Positions 6,491 through 15,555 are shown, counted from the first letter of the stretch. The stretch: DNA of 64,000 nucleotides from Polaromonas glacialis (GCF_000709345.1 NZ_KL448323.1:2362346-2426345); one strand, 5' to 3'. Numbers and translations are program-made. The notes: generated by a model not told the origin, from the letters alone.

Positions 6491-8182
6491 ATGCACCAAC
6501 CCACCGCCGAAGCCCGTCCTTCCATTTACTACAACTACCAGGTGTTCAAGCCCTGGCTGCCTTCGGCGCATGCGGCGCGGGACCGCAAACAGGTGGTGAT
6601 CGCCGGCTCCGGCCCGGCGGGCCTGGTGGCGGCGCTGGAACTGGCGCGCCTGGGCGTGCCCAGCGTGGTGCTGACGCCCGAGCTGCAGGTGTCGCAAGGC
6701 AGCCGCGCCATCGTGTTCACCCGCCGCTCGATGGAAATCCTGCAGCAAGTCGGCGTGGCCGGCCGCATGAGCGAAAACGGCCTGCCCTGGCGTTTCGGCA
6801 ACTCCTACTACCGTGGCCAGCGCGTGTTCCGCATGGAAGCCCCGCACGACGCGGACGACCGCTTCTTTCCGATGCTCAACATCCAGCAGCAGTACCTGGA
6901 GGAATACCTAATTGACGCCTGCCAGGCCAGCCCGCTGATCGACCTGCGCTGGGGCAACAAGGTGGTCGGGGTCGAGCAGGCGCCCGGCCTGGCCCGCGTG
7001 ACCATCGACACGCCCGAAGGCCCGTACACGCTGGAAACCGACTGGCTGGTGGCCGCCGACGGAGGCCGCTCCGAAATCCGCGCCGCCATGAAGCTGCAGA
7101 TGGAAGGCGCGTCGTATGAAGGCCTGTTCGTGATCGCAGACATCCGGGTCGATCTGCCGCTGCCGACCGAGCGCCTGGCCTTTTTCGACCCCGAATGGAA
7201 CCCCGGCAACACCATCCTGATGCACCGCGAGCCGCACGGCATCTGGCGCGTGGACTACCAGCTGCTGCCCGGCGAGACGCCCGAGGAAGCGCTCAGGCCC
7301 GAGTCGCTCAAGGCGCGCATCGACGCGCAGCTGGCCATGATCGGCCATGCCGGCGCGCCGTGGGAAATGGACTGGAACTCGGTCTATTCGGCGCGTACGC
7401 TGACGCTGCTAGATTATGTGCAAGGCCGCGTGGTCTTCACCGGCGACGCGGCGCACCTGCTGCCGATCTTCGGCGTGCGCGGCGCCAACACGGCTTTTCA
7501 GGACGCGCAGTCGCTGGCCTGGCACCTGGCCTTCGTGGTCAAGGGGCTGGCCAGCGAAAAGCTGCTGGCCAACCACAGCACCGAGCGTGTCGGCGCGGCG
7601 CGCGAGATCATCGACGAGGCCGGCAAGAGCACGCGCTTCATGGCACCGCCCAGCCCGGGTTTTCGCCTGCTGCGCGATGCCGTGCTGTCGCTGTCGCTGA
7701 CCGAGGAATTCGTGCGGCCGCTCTACCACTGGCGCACCTCGCGTCCGCACGAGTACAGCGCCTCGATGCTCAACAGCCCGGGCGACGACAACGCGCTGTT
7801 CCGTTTCGGCCCGGCCCACGGCGCGCCGCCGCAAAACATTCGCCTGGCGCCTGACGACTTTTTGCTCGACCACCTGGGCGGCGGCTTTGACCTGCTGTAC
7901 TTCACGCAGGCGGCGGCAATTCCCGAGCCTCTGCAGCAGGTGATTGCGGCCACCCGCGCCCGGGGCGTGCCGCTCCGGTTGACGGCCGTCGGTGCCGCCC
8001 AGCCCGTGGCCGGCGCCGACCTGACCCTGGCGGACGCCGACGGCCACTTCCGCCAGCGCTACGGCGTGCAGGCCAGCGGCGCCGCCTACCTGCTGCGGCC
8101 TGACCAGCATGTCTGCGCGCGCTGGCTGACGCTGGACGCCACGCGCCTGCAAGCCGCCTTCAACATCGCCCTGCCCCAGTGA
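6491..8182 (+). CDS. FAD-dependent aromatic hydroxylase (PheA/MhpA/MhaA type)
   Basis: A 563-residue flavoprotein monooxygenase of the para-hydroxybenzoate hydroxylase fold. It shows the GxGxxG dinucleotide motif (VVIAGSGPAGLVAALELARL, near residue 35), the DG motif (LVAADGGRSEIR, near 187) and the GD motif (VVFTGDAAHLLPIFGVRGAN, near 317). The 180-residue C-terminal thioredoxin-like part fits the long phenol-hydroxylase branch. It heads an operon with a small DUF2783 protein, as in two-component 3-hydroxyphenylacetate 6-hydroxylases, so a hydroxyphenyl acid is a reasonable substrate guess. I use ATG 6491; the frame is open back to 6395. Confidence 0.85.
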   Translation: MHQPTAEARPSIYYNYQVFKPWLPSAHAARDRKQVVIAGSGPAGLVAALELARLGVPSVVLTPELQVSQGSRAIVFTRRSMEILQQVGVAGRMSENGLPWRFGNSYYRGQRVFRMEAPHDADDRFFPMLNIQQQYLEEYLIDACQASPLIDLRWGNKVVGVEQAPGLARVTIDTPEGPYTLETDWLVAADGGRSEIRAAMKLQMEGASYEGLFVIADIRVDLPLPTERLAFFDPEWNPGNTILMHREPHGIWRVDYQLLPGETPEEALRPESLKARIDAQLAMIGHAGAPWEMDWNSVYSARTLTLLDYVQGRVVFTGDAAHLLPIFGVRGANTAFQDAQSLAWHLAFVVKGLASEKLLANHSTERVGAAREIIDEAGKSTRFMAPPSPGFRLLRDAVLSLSLTEEFVRPLYHWRTSRPHEYSASMLNSPGDDNALFRFGPAHGAPPQNIRLAPDDFLLDHLGGGFDLLYFTQAAAIPEPLQQVIAATRARGVPLRLTAVGAAQPVAGADLTLADADGHFRQRYGVQASGAAYLLRPDQHVCARWLTLDATRLQAAFNIALPQ

Positions 8183-8195
8183 ACCGGAAAATTTC

Positions 8196-8390
8196 ATGAC
8201 AGCCAACAAAAATGCCCTGCCCCTTGCCGGCCTGGAAACCGTGTACGACGCCCTGGCGAGTGCCATTGACCAGGCCGGCCCTGGCAAGGCCGAACTGTTT
8301 TTGGTAAAACTGGCATTGCTCAATGCCAACGCACTGGCCGATGCCCGGCTGTTTGAAACCCATGTCCAGGCCGCGCTTCGCGACCTGTGA
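8196..8390 (+). CDS. DUF2783 small protein, possible hydroxylase coupling partner
   Basis: A 64-residue acidic-to-neutral helical protein of the DUF2783 type, starting 13 bp after the hydroxylase with GGAAA upstream. As I recall, the 3-hydroxyphenylacetate hydroxylase MhaAB of Pseudomonas putida pairs a flavoprotein with a coupling protein of about this size. Position and size suggest the same role, but no catalytic residues can be named and the link is inference. Confidence 0.75.
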   Translation: MTANKNALPLAGLETVYDALASAIDQAGPGKAELFLVKLALLNANALADARLFETHVQAALRDL

Positions 8391-8440
8391 CGCCTGTGCA
8401 AGCCTGTCCCCGCCTGACAACCCAACGTTTGAGGTCACCC

Positions 8441-8980
8441 ATGAACATCCAGAAAATCCATCACGTCGCCTACCGCTGCAAGGACGCCAAGCAAACCGTC
8501 GAGTGGTACGGCAAGTACCTGGACATGAAATTCATTCTGGCGATTGCCGAGAACGAGGTGCCCTCGACCAAGGCGCCCGACCCGTACATGCATGTCTTTC
8601 TTGATGCCGGCAACGGCAACGTGCTGGCCTTTTTCGAGCTGCCGACCCAGCCGCCCATGGGCCGCGACCCCAACACCCCCGAATGGACCCAGCATCTGGC
8701 GCTGCAGGTCGAATCGCTCGACGCGCTGATGGACGCCAAGGCCAGGCTCGAAGCCGGCGGCATCTCGGTGCTGGGGCCGACGGACCACACCATCTTCAAA
8801 TCCATCTATTTCTTTGACCCGAGCGGCCACCGCCTGGAACTGTGCGCCAACACCGGCACGCCGAAGATGGCCAGGATGCTCGACGAGGCCAAGTGGGACA
8901 TGCTCAACGAGTGGGCCGTGACCAAGAAAGCCCCCCAGCATGCGCGCTGGATGCATGACGGCAGCTACGCCGGAGAATGA
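8441..8980 (+). CDS. VOC-superfamily enzyme (glyoxalase/extradiol dioxygenase fold)
   Basis: A 179-residue single-module protein of the vicinal oxygen chelate fold. A possible metal triad is visible: H8 (KIHHVAYRC), H85 (WTQHLALQV) and E133 (GHRLELC), the arrangement used by type I extradiol dioxygenases and related lyases or isomerases. The start at 8441 has GAGGT upstream. It sits between the hydroxylase and fumarylacetoacetase, where a ring-cleavage dioxygenase or an isomerase would be expected. The actual reaction cannot be read from the sequence. Confidence 0.85.
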   Translation: MNIQKIHHVAYRCKDAKQTVEWYGKYLDMKFILAIAENEVPSTKAPDPYMHVFLDAGNGNVLAFFELPTQPPMGRDPNTPEWTQHLALQVESLDALMDAKARLEAGGISVLGPTDHTIFKSIYFFDPSGHRLELCANTGTPKMARMLDEAKWDMLNEWAVTKKAPQHARWMHDGSYAGE

Positions 8981-8985
8981 TGCCC

Positions 8986-10314
8986 ATGACGCTAATCAAC
9001 GAAACCCTGAACGAAACGCACGAGCCGGCGCTGCGCAGCTGGGTCGCCTACGCCAATGCGGCGGGCAATGACTTTCCGATCCAGAACCTGCCGTTCGCGG
9101 TCTTTCGCCGCAAGGGCACGCTGGAGGCTTTTCGCGGCGGCGTCGCCATTGGCGACCAGATCCTGGACCTGGCTGCGGCGGCGGCAACCGACGTGTTCAG
9201 CGGCGAAGCCGCGCCTGCGGTGCATGCCGGCGCGCACGACAAGCTCAATGACCTGATGGCGCTGGGCCCGCCCTCGTGGCGCGCCTTGCGCCGGGCGCTG
9301 TCGCGCGCCCTGCGCGAAGGCGCGGCTGAACAGGCCGCGCTGGCCGCCTGCCTGGTGCCGCAGTCAGAGGCCGAATACGGCGTGCCGGCGCGCATCGGCG
9401 ACTACACCGATTTTTATACCTCGGTACACCACGCCACCAACATCGGCCGGCAGTTCCGCCCCGACAACCCGCTGCTGCCCAACTACAAATGGGTGCCGAT
9501 CGGCTACCACGGCCGGGCGTCGAGCATCGGCGTTTCGGGGCAGCGCTTTCACCGCCCCATGGGCCAGACGCTGCCGCCCGGCGCCACGCAGCCGGTCTTC
9601 GGCCCGAGCAAGCGGCTGGACATCGAGCTCGAACTCGGCATCTTCGTGGGCTCCGGCAATGCGCTGGGCGAATCGGTGCCGATGGCGCAGGCCGAAAACC
9701 ATGTGTTCGGCCTGTGCCTGCTCAACGACTGGTCGGCGCGCGACATCCAGGCCTGGGAATACCAGCCGCTGGGGCCGTTCCTGTCGAAAAACTTCGCCAC
9801 CACGATCTCGCCGTGGATCGTGACGCTGGAGGCCTTGGCTCCGTACCGCGTGCCGTTCACGCGGCCCGAAGGCGACCCGCAGCCCCTGCCCTACCTGGAC
9901 TCCGAAACCAACCGCCAGCAAGGCTCGCTTGACATCGAGTTGCAGGTCGGCCTGCTCACGCCCCAAATGCGGGACGCCGGCCAGGGCGACGCCACCATCT
10001 GCCGCACCAGCTACCGCCACGCCTACTGGACCGTGGCGCAGATGGTGACGCACCACACCGTCAACGGCTGCAACCTGCAGCCCGGCGACCTGCTGGGCAG
10101 CGGAACGCTGTCGGGCCCGACGCTGGACCAGGCGGGCGCGCTGATCGAGCTGACCACTGGCGGCAAGCACCCGCTGCTGCTCCCCAATGGCGAAAACCGC
10201 ACCTACCTGCAAGACGGCGACGCCGTCGTGATTCGCGGCTGGTGCGAAAAGGCCGGCGCCGCGCGCATCGGCTTTGGCCAATGCCTGGGAACCGTGCTGC
10301 CAGTGCGCGCCTAG
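8986..10314 (+). CDS. fahA: Fumarylacetoacetase
   Basis: A 442-residue fumarylacetoacetate hydrolase, which splits fumarylacetoacetate to fumarate and acetoacetate at the end of homogentisate-type pathways. Visible family segments include DYTDFYTSVHHATNIG, YHGRASSIGVSG, LDIELELGIFVGSGN and LNDWSARDIQAWEYQPLGPF, holding the metal ligands and the catalytic His in the first segment. I chose ATG 8986, 10 nt after GGAG; ATGs at 8977 and 8980 also exist and overlap the VOC gene. The TAG stop (10312-10314) lies inside the left arm of an inserted inverted-repeat element. Confidence 0.92.
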   Translation: MTLINETLNETHEPALRSWVAYANAAGNDFPIQNLPFAVFRRKGTLEAFRGGVAIGDQILDLAAAAATDVFSGEAAPAVHAGAHDKLNDLMALGPPSWRALRRALSRALREGAAEQAALAACLVPQSEAEYGVPARIGDYTDFYTSVHHATNIGRQFRPDNPLLPNYKWVPIGYHGRASSIGVSGQRFHRPMGQTLPPGATQPVFGPSKRLDIELELGIFVGSGNALGESVPMAQAENHVFGLCLLNDWSARDIQAWEYQPLGPFLSKNFATTISPWIVTLEALAPYRVPFTRPEGDPQPLPYLDSETNRQQGSLDIELQVGLLTPQMRDAGQGDATICRTSYRHAYWTVAQMVTHHTVNGCNLQPGDLLGSGTLSGPTLDQAGALIELTTGGKHPLLLPNGENRTYLQDGDAVVIRGWCEKAGAARIGFGQCLGTVLPVRA

Positions 10315-10474
10315 TGTCGCGTCAGGCGCAAAGTGTCGGGAGATCGCGTCGCCAGCGGCGTGCAGCGCAAGGCGCAGACCGCAGCCAGGGCTGAAGCCCT
10401 GGCAAGGGCTGCAACGCGGCGATGCGCGGCGATGGCCAGCGAGAACCGGCAGTTTGCGCCTGACGCGACACTAG
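10311..10474. mobile_element. 164 bp inverted-repeat element (MITE-like) at the fahA stop codon
   Basis: A perfect 22 bp inverted repeat (10311-10332 and 10453-10474, beginning CTAGTGTCGCGTCAGGCGCA) encloses 120 bp of GC-rich DNA with no convincing gene. If CTAG is a duplicated 4 bp target, the true terminal repeats are 18 bp starting TGTCGCGTC. The structure is typical of a non-autonomous miniature transposable element. It provides the TAG stop codon of fahA and lies between fahA and the DTW gene. Confidence 0.7.
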
Positions 10475-10599
10475 ACTGCGGTAGGATGCGGCCGGCATCC
10501 CAATGCCGGCCGCCGCAAACCGCCCTTTACCTCGCCAGATGTTTCAAGCCAACCTGTTCATGAACAAAAACATGTTCCAGCGCACGTCCAGCCTGCACC

Positions 10600-10634
10600 A
10601 ATAGCTCTCTTTTTGATAGTAGATACCTGCGCCA
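10600..10634. repeat. Dispersed intergenic repeat, copy 3
   Basis: AATAGCTCTCTTTTTGATAG with following TACCTGCGC is a variant of the repeat family, placed directly before the ribosome site of the DTW gene. DNA from 10475 to 10599 shows nothing else recognisable. Confidence 0.45.
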
Positions 10635-10648
10635 CGGAGAACCTGCCC

Positions 10649-11296
10649 ATGACGCCCGCACTCACCAGACGCCTGGCCTGCACCGCCTGCCTGCGCCCGC
10701 AAAGCGCCTGCATCTGCCAATGGGTTACCCCGGTCATGCATGCGGTCGAGGTGCTGATCCTGCAGCATCCGCTGGAAGTGAGCAACCCCAAGGGCAGCGC
10801 GCGCCTGCTGCACCTGAGCCTGCCGGGCAGCCGGCTGGTGACGGGCGAAGTGTTCGACCTGCCCGCCCTGCTGGCCGAGGCGGGCGGCGCGAAGCACAAC
10901 CTCCTGCTGTATCCGGAGACGCCGCAAAACCAGCCGCCGGGCATCAAGCCCCGACAGCTTGCGCCGGGCGCGCTGGACGACCCCGCCCGGCTGCGGCTGG
11001 TCGTTCTGGACGGCACCTGGCGCAAGAGCCGCAAGATGCTGTACGCCAACCCGCTGCTGCAGCAGCTGCCGCGCCTGGCGTTGCAGGAGGTGGGCGCTTC
11101 GCACTACCTGATCCGCAAGGCGCACCGTCCCGACCAGCTTTCCACCCTGGAGGCGACCTGCGCCGCGCTGGCCCAGCTGCATGGCGGCGCTGAACCACTC
11201 CAGCCATTGCTCGCCGCCTTCGATGGCTTTGTCGCCCGGCAGATGCGCTACCGGACCCTGCGCGGCACCGGCGGCCGGTGTACGCCAGAATATTGA
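10649..11296 (+). CDS. DTW-domain tRNA-uridine aminocarboxypropyltransferase
   Basis: A 215-residue TapT/YfiP-like enzyme that transfers the aminocarboxypropyl group of S-adenosylmethionine to uridine (acp3U) in tRNA. The diagnostic D-T/G-W region is LVVLDGTWRKSRKML near residue 118. The N-terminal cysteines CTACLRPQSACIC (near 12-24) form a likely zinc site. ATG 10649 has GGAGA 8 nt upstream. It appears monocistronic between two repeat elements. Confidence 0.9.
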   Translation: MTPALTRRLACTACLRPQSACICQWVTPVMHAVEVLILQHPLEVSNPKGSARLLHLSLPGSRLVTGEVFDLPALLAEAGGAKHNLLLYPETPQNQPPGIKPRQLAPGALDDPARLRLVVLDGTWRKSRKMLYANPLLQQLPRLALQEVGASHYLIRKAHRPDQLSTLEATCAALAQLHGGAEPLQPLLAAFDGFVARQMRYRTLRGTGGRCTPEY

Positions 11297-11312
11297 AGAA
11301 ATAAGGCTTTTG

Positions 11313-11355
11313 CGCTTTACTGTAAAGCGTAGTTTGCTATTTTTTCAATAGCAAA
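11313..11355. repeat. Dispersed intergenic repeat, copy 4 (full form)
   Basis: Two hairpins follow the DTW gene: CGCTTTAC/GTAAAGCG (11313-11329) and TTTGCTATT/AATAGCAAA (11333-11355). The second is a perfect 9 bp stem with a 5 nt loop. Both halves recur together at 46641-46690, so this is probably the fullest form of the repeat in the window. Confidence 0.65.
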
Positions 11356-11713
11356 CCAAGCCAGCCCGTGGTGATCTGCGTCTGGCAGCCAGAGCGTAAA
11401 ACCGGCCGCGCAGCGCCCGAGCCGAAAATTGCTTTGCCGTCGCGGATTCAGGCAGCAGGTGGGAATTCTTGCTTAAAAACGTTATTTTTCCGTTTGTCAA
11501 TAGTCCATTTGTGAGAGTTTATTAGTCCGTTCATGAGATTGACGAATTTTGCTGTTATCGCAAACACTTAAGCCAATCAACAAATCTTCACGAATTGACC
11601 AAAAACGTAATGCACCGACCCGCAACTCCAGGCAACACGATGAACGCAATGGATATGGCAACGACCTGCCTGGCAGCAACCCGGACCGCTCCGCGCCCTC
11701 TCGGGAGCCGTCA
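11356..11713 (+). promoter_or_regulatory. Intergenic region before the glycan cluster, with tandem 16 bp repeats
   Basis: This 358 bp stretch holds no supported gene. It becomes AT-rich after 11470 and contains two direct repeats, TAGTCCATTTGTGAGA (11501-11516) and TAGTCCGTTCATGAGA (11523-11538), 13 of 16 identical and 22 bp apart, about two helical turns. This suggests a dimeric regulator bound in tandem upstream of the glycosyltransferase operon. Confidence 0.4.
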
Positions 11714-12814
11714 ATGAACACTGAAAAAATGAAACCAAATATTGTCTTCCTGGTGATGTCGGCGGTGGGCAAGCCAGAAACGGTCGATCAGTTGGCGCGT
11801 TCCCTGGCGCCGCACACGGTGCTGGTGCATCACGATTTTTCCCAGACACCGGACTTTGTGCTGACCGCGCCAAACGCCCGGTTCGTCCCGAACCCCAAGC
11901 GCACCGGCTGGGCGTTCTTTGGCTTTGTCGACGGGATTTTCCATTCGATGAAATACGCGCTGGCCAACCTGGAGTTTGACTACCTGCAACTGCTCAGCCC
12001 GAGCTGCCTGCCGATCAAGCCCATGGAAGCTTTCGAGGCACACATCTCGGGGCGCGAGGAGGCCCATTTCGACTGCATCGACCTGTTTGCCGACCAGGAC
12101 GCGCTGATGTCGGTCGGCTTCAGGGCCCTGACGCCTGAAAAATCGTTGCGCCACCGGGTCGTCCGGCGCCTGGGCGATGCCTATTTTGGCGCGTCGAGCG
12201 GCCGGCGCGACGTGGCCGGCATCTGGCTGCACAGCGGCGGCAAAAAAAGCATTCTGGCGCTGATTGCGCTGGGTACGTTCAAGGCGCTCAGCCGGCCATC
12301 GATCGGGCAGCATATTTTCGACGAGAAATTCAAGCCTTATTACGGCTCGACCTGGTTCGGCGCCAGTCGCCACGTCGTGGCCGCCATGCTGGAAAAATTC
12401 ATGCACCCCGGCGTGCGCGACTATTTCAGCCAGCTTTGCATTGCCGACGAGTTCCTGATTCCGACGCTCTTGATGCATGTCGCGCCCGCCAAGGGCCCGA
12501 TGAACCATTTCATCCAGCGATTCGACCAAGCGCACCCCGGAAGGATCGAGGATGAGGACATGGAGCAGCTCAAGACCGTTCCCGCCTTCTTTGCCCGCAA
12601 GTTTCCCGATGATCCGGCGGCGCAGATTCGCATTCGGGTGCTGGCCGAACTGGCAGGCAGCGGCCCGCTTGCGCAGAGCCCTGGAACGGCAAGCGGAAAG
12701 CCGCGGGACAGCAACGCTTTAGCGCCCGGCGCCACGGCGTTGGCTAACGCAGGCCAGCCGGCAGACGGCAATTATCTGGCCGGATTTTTTGGGCAGGGCA
12801 AGGTTGCGCAGTAG
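11714..12814 (+). CDS. Core-2/I-branching (GT14-like) glycosyltransferase
   Basis: A 366-residue protein without a signal peptide. The N-terminus (NIVFLVMSAVGKPETVDQLA, then HTVLVHHDFSQT) and the region FDYLQLLSPSCLPIKP, with the later YYGSTWFGASRHVV and IADEFLIPTLL, match bacterial relatives of the core-2 beta-1,6-N-acetylglucosaminyltransferase family. It would add a sugar branch to a surface glycan. The residue 310-366 tail is low-complexity and may be disordered. GGGAG at 11703 supports the start. The donor and acceptor are unknown; neighbouring genes make nucleotide-sugar intermediates. Confidence 0.75.
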   Translation: MNTEKMKPNIVFLVMSAVGKPETVDQLARSLAPHTVLVHHDFSQTPDFVLTAPNARFVPNPKRTGWAFFGFVDGIFHSMKYALANLEFDYLQLLSPSCLPIKPMEAFEAHISGREEAHFDCIDLFADQDALMSVGFRALTPEKSLRHRVVRRLGDAYFGASSGRRDVAGIWLHSGGKKSILALIALGTFKALSRPSIGQHIFDEKFKPYYGSTWFGASRHVVAAMLEKFMHPGVRDYFSQLCIADEFLIPTLLMHVAPAKGPMNHFIQRFDQAHPGRIEDEDMEQLKTVPAFFARKFPDDPAAQIRIRVLAELAGSGPLAQSPGTASGKPRDSNALAPGATALANAGQPADGNYLAGFFGQGKVAQ

Positions 12815-12865
12815 GAGAAAGCTACTCCGTGCGCATGGAACAACATCAATAAAAGGGAAATCAAC

Positions 12866-13639
12866 ATGCAGGCAATGATTCTGGCCGGCGGACTGGGAAC
12901 GCGCATCAGCGAGGAAAGCGCCGTCCGCCCCAAACCGATGGTCGAGATTGGCGGCAGGCCGATCATCTGGCACATCATGAAGATGTATATGGCCCACGGC
13001 GTGAGCGACTTCGTGATCTGCTGCGGCTACAAGGGCCACCTGATCAAGCAGTTTTTCCGCGACTACGCCATGGACGGCGCGGACATCACCTTTGACATGC
13101 GCGACAGCACCACGACCATGCTGCGCACCTCGACCGAGCCGTGGAAGGTCACGCTGGTCGATACCGGGCTGGACACGATGACCGGCGGGCGCATCAGGCG
13201 CGCGGCGCGCTATCTTGAGGACGGGCCGTTTTGCTGCACCTACGGCGACGGCGTCAGCGACGTGGACATCACCAGGCTGATCGCCTTCCACCGTGAGCAG
13301 GGCGTGCTGGCCACCGTCACGGCGGTGCAGCCGCCCGGCCGCTTCGGCGCCTTCAACCTGCATGCCGACAACGCGCTGGTGCCGAGCTTTAAGGAAAAGC
13401 CGGGCGGCGACGGCGCCTGGATCAACGGCGGCTTTTTCGTGCTCGACCGCACGGTGGTCGAGATGATTGAAGGCGACGACACCATCTGGGAGCGCGGCCC
13501 CATGGAGCACCTGGCCGCCAACCACCAGATGGCCGCCTTTCGCCACGAAGGCTTCTGGCAGCCGATGGACACGCTGCGCGACAAGCAGACGCTGGAATCG
13601 CTCTGGGCTTCGGACAAGGCGCCCTGGAAAACCTGGTGA
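12866..13639 (+). CDS. rfbF: Glucose-1-phosphate cytidylyltransferase
   Basis: A 257-residue nucleotidyltransferase making CDP-glucose from glucose-1-phosphate and CTP, the first step to CDP-linked deoxy sugars. The signature [15 protein letters not shown] is followed by [19 protein letters not shown] and, near residue 130, YGDGVSDVD with metal-binding aspartates. A clear AAGGG ribosome site precedes it. The CDP-glucose 4,6-dehydratase (rfbG) normally next to rfbF is absent here, so the pathway must be completed elsewhere or diverges. Confidence 0.93.
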   Translation: MQAMILAGGLGTRISEESAVRPKPMVEIGGRPIIWHIMKMYMAHGVSDFVICCGYKGHLIKQFFRDYAMDGADITFDMRDSTTTMLRTSTEPWKVTLVDTGLDTMTGGRIRRAARYLEDGPFCCTYGDGVSDVDITRLIAFHREQGVLATVTAVQPPGRFGAFNLHADNALVPSFKEKPGGDGAWINGGFFVLDRTVVEMIEGDDTIWERGPMEHLAANHQMAAFRHEGFWQPMDTLRDKQTLESLWASDKAPWKTW

Positions 13640-13687
13640 GCGCAGGCGCCTGAATTTTTTTCACATCTGTTTTTTCAAGGTAACCCC

Positions 13688-14233
13688 ATGATTTTTACCA
13701 AGACTGCGCTGCCTGGAGCGACCATCGTCGATATGGAGCGGCGCGAGGACGCACGCGGCTATTTTGGCCGCACCTACTGCGAGCGCGAGTTCGAGGCCAA
13801 CGGCCTGCCGACCCGCATGGTGCAGACCAACATGTCGCTGACACGCCGGGCGGGCACCCTGCGCGGCATGCATTACCAGATGGCGCCGCATGCCGAGGAC
13901 AAGCTGGTGCGCTGCGTGCAGGGCGCGATCTGGGACGCGATTGTCGACATCCGCCCCGAGTCGCCCACCTTCTGCCAGTGGATCGGCGTGGAGCTGAGCG
14001 AAGCCAATGGCCGCATGCTGCTGGTGCCCAAGGGCTTTGCCCATGGCTTTGTCACCTTGAGCGACGACGCGGCCGTGACCTACCAGGTGTCGGCTTTCTA
14101 CACACCACAGTCTGAACGTGGCGCCCGCCATGACGACCCGGCATTCGGAATCAACTGGCCGGTGCCGGTGATCGACATGTCGGACAAGGACCGCAACTGG
14201 CCCGCCTTTGTGGCCGAAGGAGTCGCAGCATGA
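13688..14233 (+). CDS. dTDP-4-dehydrorhamnose 3,5-epimerase-family protein
   Basis: A 181-residue RmlC-like cupin epimerase. Family landmarks are EDARGYFGRTYCEREF, the TRRAGTLRGMHYQ segment carrying the catalytic His, and VPKGFAHGFVTLSDDA. It would epimerise C3 and/or C5 of a 4-keto-6-deoxy sugar. Next to rfbF the natural substrate may be CDP- rather than dTDP-linked. Its stop overlaps the next start (ATGA). Confidence 0.88.
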   Translation: MIFTKTALPGATIVDMERREDARGYFGRTYCEREFEANGLPTRMVQTNMSLTRRAGTLRGMHYQMAPHAEDKLVRCVQGAIWDAIVDIRPESPTFCQWIGVELSEANGRMLLVPKGFAHGFVTLSDDAAVTYQVSAFYTPQSERGARHDDPAFGINWPVPVIDMSDKDRNWPAFVAEGVAA

Positions 14234-15555
14234 TCATCATTGACACCGCCCTGCAGCAGCGGGCACGCGAAGGACGGCCGATCCGCGTCGGATTGATCGG
14301 CGCCGGCTTCATGGCGCGCGGCGTGGCGCTGCAAATCGCCCTGTCGGTGCCGGGCATGCGCGTGGCCGCCATTGCCAACCGCACGCTCGAAGGCGCCCGG
14401 CGCGCCTACCGCGAGGCCGATGTCTCGGGCGTTCGCGTCGTCGAAACCGTCACGCAGCTGGAGCGGGCCATCGAGTCCGGCGTGCCGGCCATCACCGAGG
14501 ACGCGATGCTGCTGTGCCGCGCCGCCGGCATCGACGCAATCATCGAAGTCACCGGCACCATCGAGCATGCCGCCCGGGTGACGCTCGAAGCCATTGCCCA
14601 CCGCAAGCATGTGGTGCTGATGAATGCCGAAATCGATGGCACCATCGGCCCGATCCTGAAAACCTACGCCGACCGCGCCGGCGTGGTGCTGACCACCGCC
14701 GACGGCGACCAGCCGGGCGTGATGATGAATCTGTACCGCTTTGTCCGCGGCATCGGCGTCAAGCCGGTGATGTGCGGCAACATCAAGGGCCTGCACGACC
14801 CCTACCGCAACCCGACCACGCAGGAAGGCTTTGCCCGGCAGTGGGGACAGAACCCGGCCATGGTCACGTCCTTCGCCGACGGCACCAAGATTTCGTTCGA
14901 GAACGCCATCGTCGCCAACGGCACCGGCATGCGCGTCGGCCAACGCGGCATGTTCGGCCCCACCGTCCCTAACGGCACACCGATCCAGGAGGTCGGCGAG
15001 CGCTACCCGCTCGAAGCGATGCTGGAAGGCCCGGGCATCGTGGACTACGTCGTCGGCGCCATGCCGGGCCCAGGCGTGTTCGTGCTGGGCACGCACGACC
15101 ATCCGCAGCAAAAGCATTATTTGTCGCTCTACAAGCTCGGCAACGGACCGCTCTACTGCTTCTACACGCCCTACCACCTGTGCCATTTCGAGGTGCCCAA
15201 CACCGTCGCGCGCGCCGTGCTGTTCCAGGACGCGGCGCTGGCCCCGCTGGGCGCGCCCTGCGTCGAGGTGCTGGCCACCGCCAAGATCGACCTGAAGGCG
15301 GGCGATTCCATCGATGGCCTGGGCGGCTACATGACCTACGGCCTGGCTGAAAACGCCGATATCGCCCGGGCCGAGAACCTGCTGCCCATCGGCCTGGCCG
15401 AAGGCTGCACCCTGAAGCGCGACGTACCCAAGGACGCGCTGCTGACCTTCGACGATGTCGAACTGCCGCAAAACCGTTTGTGCGACCAGCTCTGGCGCGA
15501 ACAGATGGCGCGCTTTTTTCCCGAACATTCAAAAACCACTTCAGGAGTCAACTAA
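14230..15555 (+). CDS. NAD(P)-dependent oxidoreductase with C-terminal SAF domain
   Basis: A 441-residue protein with an N-terminal Rossmann motif (IRVGLIGAGFMARGVALQIA, near residue 18) and homoserine-dehydrogenase-like middle region (VVLMNAEIDGTIGPIL, DGDQPGVMMNLYRF). The C-terminal part near residues 345-420 (VLATAKIDLKAGDSIDGLGG and following) fits a SAF domain. Members occur in surface polysaccharide clusters, but their reaction is poorly defined. Tight coupling to the epimerase and the next SDR gene suggests a step in the same sugar pathway. Confidence 0.8.
   Translation: MIIIDTALQQRAREGRPIRVGLIGAGFMARGVALQIALSVPGMRVAAIANRTLEGARRAYREADVSGVRVVETVTQLERAIESGVPAITEDAMLLCRAAGIDAIIEVTGTIEHAARVTLEAIAHRKHVVLMNAEIDGTIGPILKTYADRAGVVLTTADGDQPGVMMNLYRFVRGIGVKPVMCGNIKGLHDPYRNPTTQEGFARQWGQNPAMVTSFADGTKISFENAIVANGTGMRVGQRGMFGPTVPNGTPIQEVGERYPLEAMLEGPGIVDYVVGAMPGPGVFVLGTHDHPQQKHYLSLYKLGNGPLYCFYTPYHLCHFEVPNTVARAVLFQDAALAPLGAPCVEVLATAKIDLKAGDSIDGLGGYMTYGLAENADIARAENLLPIGLAEGCTLKRDVPKDALLTFDDVELPQNRLCDQLWREQMARFFPEHSKTTSGVN

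Noticed and set aside
14098..15528. A 476-codon minus-strand frame opposite the SAF-domain oxidoreductase
   Set aside because: It mirrors codon bias of the real gene and matches no protein family I know.
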